A DNA stretch of 11,712 nucleotides from an uncultured Collinsella sp. Lineage in GTDB: Bacteria; Actinomycetota; Coriobacteriia; Coriobacteriales; Coriobacteriaceae. The DNA is taken from the NCBI GenBank assembly GCA_959599615.1, contig CAUGKA010000052.1:1-11712 (forward strand), in the 5' to 3' direction. The notes beneath the pieces are model-generated. The model did not search any database, had not been told where the DNA came from, and saw only the letters and a list, made by a program, of their open reading frames with translations. Shown one piece after another: positions 6,325 to 11,712 of the stretch; the stretch's first letter is position 1, and each line of letters starts with the position of its first letter. A program made the position numbers and the translations under genes.

Positions 6325-8241
6325 CTAGGCGCGCTCCTCGATAGCACCGTTTCTATATGCATCGAGCAGCTGGCGCAGGTCCTGGATCTGGCTGCGGATC
6401 TTGGCTCCGGAATCGGTGTCGCTCACCATGCGGCGACGGTCTGCTTGGTCAAAACGGTTGGTCTCGCTCTCGATGTCCACGTTGCGTGTGAGTGCCTCGG
6501 CAACCGTCGTAAAGGCCCGGTGCGACTTGAGGCGGCAGCCGCGCGAGCTCGAGATGAGCGTATAGCCGGCGATACCCGTCTTGGGATGGTAAGCGCGGCA
6601 GAAGCCGCCATCGATGACCAGCAGCTTGCCCTCGGCGCGGATGGGCTGCTCGCCCTTGGTGGTTTTAACGGGCGTGTGGCCGTTGATGATGTGACCGGTC
6701 GGTGAGCATGCCATGGGCGCGACGCCAAACTCGCGCATGATGTCATCGCAGACCGAGGGCGACTTGGTAAGCGTAAAGTACGGGTCCATCGGCTCGACCC
6801 AGGTGCTCTTATCGGCGATATAGGCGCGCTCAAAGGTACGCACCAGGCGTCCGCTGGCGGGTGAGTTAAAGCCAATCCACAGGTACCACATCCAGTCGAG
6901 AGCGTCGCGGTCGCCCACGCGCCAGGCGCGGCGGGCGATGTGGTCGCAAAAATCGAGATAATCGCAGCCAGCGTGCCAGGTGCCCAGGCAGTTCATGCTG
7001 CTAAAGGTGCCGTCTTCGTTGAGTGGCACGCAGCCATGGAACAGCAGGTTGCCGTTGGCGACCTTGTACATCGAGCCGTGGGAATAGAGGAAATCGATAT
7101 GGCGATGCAGGTGATCGGCGGTGACAAACTCGGACACGAGCTTGTCGATGATGTGCTGCTCCTGAGACGTGAGCGTATAGGGGTCCGTCGGGTCGACGGT
7201 GGGGAAGTCGTTGGTCGTGAGCGGCCACACGCTGCCGTCGGCGAGCGTGACCGTGCCGGTGTCGTGGTCGATCTTGTCGAGTAGCAGGCGGTCGGTCATA
7301 TCGAACTCGGGATGGCGCTGGATAATCTGGCCCTCGAGCTTAAAGAGCAGCACGTTGATGGCCTTGATCAGCGGGGTGATGGACTCACCGGCGGTGTAGG
7401 TGGCATCGGCAAAGGCGACAAGCTCACGCAGCGAGATGCCGTAGTCGTTCTCCAGGATCTCGTAATTGTCGTAGCGTAGGTTGTTGCGCAGCACCGTGGC
7501 GATGCAGGCAGGCTCACCGGCCGCAGCGCCCATCCACAGCAGGTCGTGGTTGCCCCACTGGATGTCGAGCGAATGGTAGGTGAGCAGGCGGTCCATAATC
7601 TTGGCCGCGCCGCCGCCGCGGTCGAAGATGTCGCCCACCAGGTGCAGGTGGTCGACGGCCAGGCGCTTGATGAGCGAGGCAAGCGACTCGATAAAGTCGT
7701 CGGCGCTGGCGGTCTCCAGGATGGACTCCACGATGCGCTCGTGATAGCGCACGCGATAGTTGTTCTCGTCCGGATGCGTGTGTAGCAGCTCGTCGATGAT
7801 GTAGGCGTAATCGCGTGGGATGGCCTTACGCACCTTGGAGCGCGTATAGCGGCTCGAAAGCGAGCGGGCGACCATGATGAGCTGGTCAAGCATCGTCTTG
7901 TACCAGGTGGGCGAGTCCTCGCGCTGGCTGCGGACCAGCTCGATCTTCTCGCGCGGGTAGTAGATAAGCGTGCACAGCTCGCCCTTCTCGTCAAAGGAGA
8001 GCGTTTCGCCAAAGATCTCGTCGACATGCTCGCGCACGACGCCCGAGCAGTTGTTGAGGATGTGCATAAAGGCTTCGTACTCGCCATGCACGTCGCTCAT
8101 AAAATGCTCAGTGCCTTTGGGCAGGTTGAGGATGGCCGAGAGATTGATGATCTCGGTAAACGCGGATTGCTCGGTGGGAAATTGTTTCGACAGCAGACGC
8201 AGATACTTGAAGTCTTGCGGATTGCGATCGAATGCGACCAT
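6325..8241 (-). CDS. fbp: Fructose-1,6-bisphosphatase, class III
   Basis: A predicted 638-residue cytosolic enzyme that hydrolyses fructose 1,6-bisphosphate to fructose 6-phosphate, the committed step of gluconeogenesis. It belongs to the large Firmicute-type (class III) family with a metallophosphoesterase fold. The metal-binding motifs are visible in order: DVHGE (50-54), GDIFDRGG (203-210), GNHD (230-233), and NGHTPVK near 520 followed by IDGGFCRAY. The N-terminus 'FKYLRLLSKQFPTEQSAFTEI' region and the total length match the family. The start is ATG at 8241 because GGAAGGTG lies five bases upstream; the frame extends to 8286 but those extra codons lack a ribosome site and cross the inverted repeat. 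Two gtrA-like genes follow, with no obvious functional link. Identification is firm. Confidence 0.95.
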   Translation of the reverse strand: MVAFDRNPQDFKYLRLLSKQFPTEQSAFTEIINLSAILNLPKGTEHFMSDVHGEYEAFMHILNNCSGVVREHVDEIFGETLSFDEKGELCTLIYYPREKIELVRSQREDSPTWYKTMLDQLIMVARSLSSRYTRSKVRKAIPRDYAYIIDELLHTHPDENNYRVRYHERIVESILETASADDFIESLASLIKRLAVDHLHLVGDIFDRGGGAAKIMDRLLTYHSLDIQWGNHDLLWMGAAAGEPACIATVLRNNLRYDNYEILENDYGISLRELVAFADATYTAGESITPLIKAINVLLFKLEGQIIQRHPEFDMTDRLLLDKIDHDTGTVTLADGSVWPLTTNDFPTVDPTDPYTLTSQEQHIIDKLVSEFVTADHLHRHIDFLYSHGSMYKVANGNLLFHGCVPLNEDGTFSSMNCLGTWHAGCDYLDFCDHIARRAWRVGDRDALDWMWYLWIGFNSPASGRLVRTFERAYIADKSTWVEPMDPYFTLTKSPSVCDDIMREFGVAPMACSPTGHIINGHTPVKTTKGEQPIRAEGKLLVIDGGFCRAYHPKTGIAGYTLISSSRGCRLKSHRAFTTVAEALTRNVDIESETNRFDQADRRRMVSDTDSGAKIRSQIQDLRQLLDAYRNGAIEERA

Positions 8242-8268
8242 GAAACACCTTCCGATGGGGTTGGTAAA

Positions 8269-8298
8269 ACTGATAAACAGCGTCAAACGTTTATCAGT
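8269..8298. promoter_or_regulatory. Perfect 10-bp inverted repeat, candidate operator for fbp
   Basis: ACTGATAAAC (8269-8278) and GTTTATCAGT (8289-8298) are exact complements separated by 10 bases. The site lies 28 bp upstream of the fbp start, where a repressor or activator dimer would act on its promoter. On the minus strand a TTGACG hexamer lies in the spacer between the arms. The binding protein is not recognised. The element lacks a T-tract, so it is not a terminator. Confidence 0.55.
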
Positions 8299-8524
8299 AT
8301 GCGCCGCTTTTGTTTCGATTGGGGGTGGGAGGTCGAATTGTTGGCCGAACGGTTTGGTAAATCGATTTAGTTGAGGTAGATATGGCGGTTGGGTGGAGAC
8401 GACAGAGGGTGTTTTCTCAGATATTTATGCGTGGGGCCGGTGGAGACGATGGTGGTAAAGATGTTCGCTATTATTGCTTCGATTTGGTAAATAGTGGACA
8501 TATGTACCGTATGTAGGCTCACTG

Positions 8525-8533
8525 TGCGATAAT
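8525..8533 (+). promoter_or_regulatory. Extended -10 promoter of the DegV gene
   Basis: TGCGATAAT (8525-8533) matches an extended -10 element (TGn plus GATAAT). No good -35 is seen 17 bp upstream, where TACCGT lies. TATGTAC/TATGTAG repeated 9 bp apart (8501-8516) overlaps the -35 zone and could bind an activator. The transcript would start near 8540, giving a leader of about 20 bases before the ATG at 8562. Confidence 0.45.
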
Positions 8534-8561
8534 TTGCGCAGCAATGAGTAAGGAGCCTCAT

Positions 8562-9452
8562 ATGAGTGATTTTGTCCTGACCTGTGAATCCGCCGCCGAC
8601 CGAACCCGTGAGTTCTTTGCGTCGCGCAATATCCCCGTCGTGTGTTTTCATTACGAGATCGACGATGTTGTCTATACGGACGATCTGTATCAGTCGATTA
8701 CGCCGGACGAGTTTTTTGCCCAGATTGCCGCGGGCGCCATGCCCAAGACGTCTCAGGTGAGCGTGGGCGAGTACGAGGAGTTTTGGGAGCCGTTTGTTGC
8801 CGAGGGTAAAGACGTGCTGCACCTGACGTTGTCGTCGGGTATTTCGGGCACGTATGGATCGGCCTGCGTTGCGGCGCAGATGCTCGCGGATCGCTATCCC
8901 CAGGGCGGCAAGGTGCGCGTCATCGATTCGCTGGCAGCGTCTTCGGGCTTTGGCCTGCTGGCGGAATGTGCCGCCGACGTGCGCGATAGCGGGGCTTCAC
9001 TCGACGAGACGGCCGCCTGGATCGAGGAGCACAAACTCAACCTGCACCACTGGTTCTTTTCGGCCGATCTGTCGAGCTACCTGCGCGGCGGTCGCATTTC
9101 GGCTGCGAGCGCGATCATCGGCACGGCGCTTAAGATTTGCCCGCTTATGACGGTCGATTGCGAAGGTGGGCTGTCGCCACGTGAGAAGATTCGCACTAAG
9201 AAGCGCGCGATTTCCGAGATGGCTAAGACCATGATGGCACACGTGCAGGACGGTGCGGATTATTCGGGTAAGTGCATCATGTCGCACTCGGCGTGCCGCG
9301 AGGATGCCGAGGCGGTTGCGGCGCTGATTGAGGAACAGGTTCCGCAGCTTAAAGGCAAGATTGAGATCAATAACATCGGTACTCTGATTGGCTCGCATAC
9401 CGGACCCGGTACGGTGGCGCTCTTCTTTATGGGCGACAAGCGCGTGGATTAA
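8562..9452 (+). CDS. DegV-family fatty-acid-binding protein
   Basis: A predicted 296-residue cytosolic protein of the DegV/FakB family, which binds a fatty acid and presents it to the kinase FakA for phosphorylation and entry into phospholipid synthesis. Family signatures are visible: 'LTLSSGISGTYGSA' (fatty-acid/phosphate binding loop), 'VIDSLAASSGFG', 'LRGGRIS' (normally KKGGRIS), 'IGTALKICPLM' and 'SHTGPGTVALFF' near the C-terminus. The N-terminal motif reads LTCESAADRT in place of the usual TDSTADL. The start is ATG at 8562 because AAGGAG (8550-8555) lies six bases upstream; an in-frame ATG at 8544 would place that ribosome site inside the gene. No fakA-like gene is in the window. The specific lipid is unknown. 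Confidence 0.92.
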   Translation: MSDFVLTCESAADRTREFFASRNIPVVCFHYEIDDVVYTDDLYQSITPDEFFAQIAAGAMPKTSQVSVGEYEEFWEPFVAEGKDVLHLTLSSGISGTYGSACVAAQMLADRYPQGGKVRVIDSLAASSGFGLLAECAADVRDSGASLDETAAWIEEHKLNLHHWFFSADLSSYLRGGRISAASAIIGTALKICPLMTVDCEGGLSPREKIRTKKRAISEMAKTMMAHVQDGADYSGKCIMSHSACREDAEAVAALIEEQVPQLKGKIEINNIGTLIGSHTGPGTVALFFMGDKRVD

Positions 9453-9493
9453 TTTGCCCCATCACGTCGCTGCATGATTGCTCAAACGAAAAC

Positions 9494-9521
9494 GGCCCGC
9501 CTCACGTTTGTGGGGCGGGCC
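9494..9521. terminator. Shared terminator between convergent genes
   Basis: A 12-bp stem (GGCCCGCCTCAC at 9494-9505 with GTGGGGCGGGCC at 9510-9521, one G-T pair) closes a 4-base loop. On the minus strand it is followed by GTTTTCGTTT; on the plus strand by AAGATGTTTT. It sits between the degV stop (9452) and the stop of the convergent gene (9533), so it probably works in both directions, better on the minus strand. Confidence 0.82.
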
Positions 9522-9532
9522 AAGATGTTTTG

Positions 9533-10624
9533 CTAGCGTTTCTTTCCGCGGAAGAAGAAGCCGTGCAGCGAGGGCTTGAGTCCACGGTTGGCGCGACGCT
9601 CCTCGATATGATCGTGGATCGAAGCAACGCGCTCGATGACTTCGTCGGGAATCGGCACGTCGGGATTCATGTTCTCGACCTGACTGACCTCGGCGGCGGC
9701 AACCTGGTCGATAATGGGTACATCGTCGTGCGAGATGACGGGCGTGGCGTCTTCCTTCATCTTGCGGTAGCGCTGCATCATGTCGGTCTGCAGCTGCTGG
9801 GCCGAAGGCGGCGTCCAAATGATGGCGTTGGCACCGGCGGCGATGGTTTCACGGATGCTCTCGGGCGTCTTGCCGCCCGGTGCGATGAGCGGCAGGTTGG
9901 GATAGTGCTCGCGCAGCTCGCGCAGGACCTGTGGCGTGTTCTTGCCGGCCGCGATGTTAAGAATCTTGGCGCCCGCGCGCACCTTTGCGTGAGCATCGTC
10001 GTCGCAACGTACGACCGTGGCGATGACGGGGATGTCGGCGATGTTGGTGATGTGCTCGACCATCTCGGCGGTGGCGGGGGAGTTGACCACACAGCCCGCC
10101 GCGCCCTGCATCTCGGAGACGGCTGCCATCTGAACGGAGCGCTTGCCGGTGGTGGTGCCACCGCCCACGCCTACGAAGACCGGGCACTCGGCGACGGTCA
10201 GCAGCGCCTGCGTAATGGCCGGCTGCGGCGTGAAGGGGTAAACGGCAAAGACGGCATCGGCATTGGAGTTGCGGATGACCGCGACGTCGGTGGTGTAGAT
10301 GAGCGATTTGATACGACGGCCGAAGAGCGTGAAGCCGCTGGCCTCCTCAATCTCGTCAGGCATGCGAAGGGCCGCCTTGCGCAGGCGCCCGTCGATGGGC
10401 AGCGGCTCCATGGGAAGCAGTCCGTTGGGGGTCACGGCTACCTGGGGTTCGGTGAACTCGTCTGCGAGCTCGACCTCGGAGAAATCGACCGAGGCGACAA
10501 TGTCCTCGTGAACCTCGGCAGGCACATCGATGGGGGTTTGGTCGTTTGCCGCGGCAGGCGTGTCGAAGGAGCTGGTGCCGACGAAGGCGTCGACGCGCTC
10601 ATTTAGATCGTTGAGGGTATCCAT
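9533..10624 (-). CDS. Uncharacterised TIM-barrel-like protein
   Basis: A predicted 363-residue cytosolic protein. Residues about 75-280 look like an alpha/beta barrel of the ribulose-phosphate-binding or KDPG-aldolase-like type, with alternating strands ('DAVFAVYP', 'PVFVGVGGG', 'IPVIATVV', 'AKILNIAAG', 'LPLIAPGG', 'ANAIIWTPP'). Glycine-rich phosphate-binding-like turns occur at GGGTTTGKRS (154-163) and GGKTPES (250-256). The first 65 residues are acidic and low in hydrophobics, and the last 80 form a charged helical tail. Similar proteins in clostridia tend to be labelled 'hydrolase' without evidence. I cannot name the reaction. The start at 10624 has only a weak ribosome site (GAG), and a later methionine at residue 72 is possible. 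It is convergent with degV and shares its terminator. Confidence 0.75.
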   Translation of the reverse strand: MDTLNDLNERVDAFVGTSSFDTPAAANDQTPIDVPAEVHEDIVASVDFSEVELADEFTEPQVAVTPNGLLPMEPLPIDGRLRKAALRMPDEIEEASGFTLFGRRIKSLIYTTDVAVIRNSNADAVFAVYPFTPQPAITQALLTVAECPVFVGVGGGTTTGKRSVQMAAVSEMQGAAGCVVNSPATAEMVEHITNIADIPVIATVVRCDDDAHAKVRAGAKILNIAAGKNTPQVLRELREHYPNLPLIAPGGKTPESIRETIAAGANAIIWTPPSAQQLQTDMMQRYRKMKEDATPVISHDDVPIIDQVAAAEVSQVENMNPDVPIPDEVIERVASIHDHIEERRANRGLKPSLHGFFFRGKKR

Positions 10625-10814
10625 GGAGGCTCGATTCTATGTGATGACGGCCGGCAGGGTGCCGGCAGCGTTGTGCTTGCTAAATCGTTTGACGAGTTGA
10701 TTTTTCCCCGCCGCGTCCTCCGTTAGACCGAAGGGCGGCGAACGTGAAGGAGCTGTGGTGGCGGGGATCGAGGTGCTATCTTGAAAGTCCCGTTTAAAAG
10801 AGAGGTGACGCGGT

Positions 10815-10985
10815 ATGGAATTTTCGGCAATGTTGGGCTCGATTGGCCTATGCGTGGGCGCAATCGTTGCCGCCGCGGTCATCTACTTTGTGGTCACGGC
10901 CATTAAGGGCAAAAGGGCCGAACGCAAGGAGCGCGCGATGCTTAAACAGCATCGCGACCAGCAGGACAAACGCGCACGGAGATAG
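10815..10985 (+). CDS. Small single-pass membrane protein (56 aa)
   Basis: A short reading frame of 56 residues. A hydrophobic helix (about 6-30, 'MLGSIGLCVGAIVAAAVIYF' core) is followed by a strongly basic, charged tail (KGKRAERKERAMLKQHRDQQ pattern), so the tail should lie in the cytoplasm. AGAGGTG lies eight bases before the ATG, an acceptable ribosome site, and the codon usage (many C/G third bases, CGC for Arg) fits the genome. It faces the methyltransferase gene convergently, with 24 bp between stops. I recognise no family. Helix plus charged tail resembles FeoB-associated or YtxH-like small proteins only in a general way. Confidence 0.65.
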   Translation: MEFSAMLGSIGLCVGAIVAAAVIYFVVTAIKGKRAERKERAMLKQHRDQQDKRARR

Positions 10986-11009
10986 CTTGTTGAGTTTTGG
11001 ATCCGTACG

Positions 11010-11712
11010 CTAGCTGCGTTTTCGGATCAGGGCAATGTAGAAGCCCTCAAATTCGCGGCTGGGCGGAATGGTGAGCGTGCCGGGCAGGCCGTTGGCGATG
11101 GCCGATACCTGACCCGCGGCAATGGCCTCGGTCAGGGCGTTGGACTCGATGCGCGGCTTCTCGCCAGCTTCCTGGGCGCGGCGTGCCTCACTTTCGCTTG
11201 GCGTGCCGTCGAGGGGGATGAGCTCGCAGTCCATATGCTTGTCGAGGGCCTCTTGCAGGGCGTCCTCGTTTTCCTGCGGCAAGATCGAACAAGTCGAATA
11301 GACGAGCGTGCCGCCCGGTTTGAGGGCTCCCATGGCGCGGTCCAGAAGTGCTCGCTGCGAGCGGGCGCACTTGCTCAGCAACTGCTCGGTGAGGCCGCGC
11401 AGGCTCTTCTCGTTGCCGCTGACGACGGTGCCCGTGCCGGTGCAGGGAGCGTCGAGCAGGATACGGTCAAAGCGGAAGAACTCGTCGAGCTCGCGTGCGT
11501 CGATGCGCATGACGGGCACGTTTTTTGCGCCTTGGCGGTGGAGGTTGGCTTCGAGCTTCTCGGCGCGGGGAATGCTCATCTCGCAGGCGGTAAGGTGCGC
11601 CTGCCCCTGCGTGAGGGCGGCGATCTGCGTCGTCTTGCCGCCGGGGGCCGCGCACAGGTCCAGTATGTCCTCGCCGGCCTGGGCGCCCAAGACCAACGGC
11701 GGCATCATGGAC
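11010..11712 (-). CDS. NSUN/RsmF-type RNA (cytosine-5) methyltransferase, C-terminal part
   Basis: Only the last 234 residues are in the window; the start lies beyond base 11712. The catalytic domain of an AdoMet-dependent RNA m5C methyltransferase (NOL1/NOP2/Sun family) is plain: AdoMet-binding 'DLCAAPGGKTTQIA', motif IV 'DAPCTGTG' and motif VI 'YSTCSILPQENE'. The cysteines in the last two are the release and nucleophile cysteines of the family. The end 'EGFYIALIRK' is the normal last strand. 'SMMPPLVL' before motif I is closer to RsmF-like than RsmB-like proteins. The target is probably 16S rRNA, but the specificity and any N-terminal RNA-binding domain cannot be seen. It is convergent with the small membrane protein gene. 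Confidence 0.92.
   Translation of the reverse strand, partial: SMMPPLVLGAQAGEDILDLCAAPGGKTTQIAALTQGQAHLTACEMSIPRAEKLEANLHRQGAKNVPVMRIDARELDEFFRFDRILLDAPCTGTGTVVSGNEKSLRGLTEQLLSKCARSQRALLDRAMGALKPGGTLVYSTCSILPQENEDALQEALDKHMDCELIPLDGTPSESEARRAQEAGEKPRIESNALTEAIAAGQVSAIANGLPGTLTIPPSREFEGFYIALIRKRS

Larger units (their letters stand above)
8242..8561. other. Divergent fbp/degV intergenic region
   Basis: A 320-bp non-coding gap between divergently transcribed genes. It contains the inverted repeat near fbp. TTGGTAAA occurs three times (8261-8268, 8354-8361, 8484-8491), the last two extended to TTTGGTAAAT. GGTGGAGACGA occurs twice (8392-8402 and 8439-8449). The degV promoter lies at its right end. 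No frame here looks coding. Confidence 0.6.

Noticed and set aside
6246..6362. Longer start for the gtrA-like gene overlapping the fbp end
   Set aside because: It adds a hydrophilic N-terminus not found in GtrA proteins, while ATG 6245 gives the usual 131 residues with AGGCAGG upstream.
8242..8286. Upstream extension of fbp to base 8286
   Set aside because: A good GGAAGGTG ribosome site precedes the ATG at 8241, and the extension would read through the inverted repeat.
8544..8561. ATG at 8544 as the DegV start
   Set aside because: The AAGGAG that serves the ATG at 8562 lies inside this extension. The promoter -10 ends only about 10 bp before 8544, leaving no room for a ribosome site.
10709..10740. 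CGCCGC/GCGGCG inverted repeat upstream of the small membrane protein
   Set aside because: A 6-bp GC stem with a 20-base loop is easily expected by chance in GC-rich DNA. The T-run lies before, not after, the stem.
11000..11028. Hairpin GATCCG/CGGATC between the small gene and the methyltransferase
   Set aside because: Only 6 bp with a 17-base loop and no T-tract on either strand. It overlaps the methyltransferase stop, so it is not called a terminator.

Overview
The window looks like chromosomal DNA from a high-GC, monoderm gut actinobacterium. The best guess is the class Coriobacteriia, Collinsella or a close relative. The reasons are strong G/C preference at third codon positions, long Ala/Ser/Gly/Lys-rich cell-surface proteins whose signal peptide ends in a 'TTPAQLWAEG'-like stretch, and housekeeping genes of Firmicute/Coriobacterial type (class III fructose-1,6-bisphosphatase, DegV, GtrA). 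The taxon is inferred, not proven.

Left third (1-5124, + strand): a probable promoter, a cobalamin (B12) riboswitch, and a two-gene operon it appears to control. The first gene encodes a giant secreted, membrane-tethered protein. It has four tandem DUF4430 (transcobalamin C-terminal-like) domains, a PQQ-type beta-propeller, an InlB B-repeat, a Lys/Ser/Asp spacer and a C-terminal membrane anchor. The second gene starts 9 bp later and encodes an N-terminally anchored protein with a long Ser-rich stalk and one canonical DUF4430 domain. A strong terminator closes the unit. I read this as a putative surface corrinoid-capture system and as the most interesting content of the window.

Middle (5163-8300, - strand): the class III fructose-1,6-bisphosphatase gene fbp, followed downstream by two tandem GtrA-family four-helix membrane proteins. 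Each gtrA-like gene is followed by a hairpin, and the one after the last gene is a near-ideal terminator. A perfect 10-bp inverted repeat sits just upstream of fbp.

Right third: a DegV-family fatty-acid-binding protein (+) is divergent from fbp. A shared terminator separates it from a convergent gene for an uncharacterised TIM-barrel-like protein (-). Then come a 56-residue single-pass membrane protein (+), which is easily missed because it is so short, and the C-terminal part of an NSUN/RsmF-type RNA m5C methyltransferase (-) cut by the window end. Apart from the riboswitch operon, these genes look like ordinary chromosomal content. I saw no tRNA, rRNA, insertion sequence, CRISPR array or phage gene.
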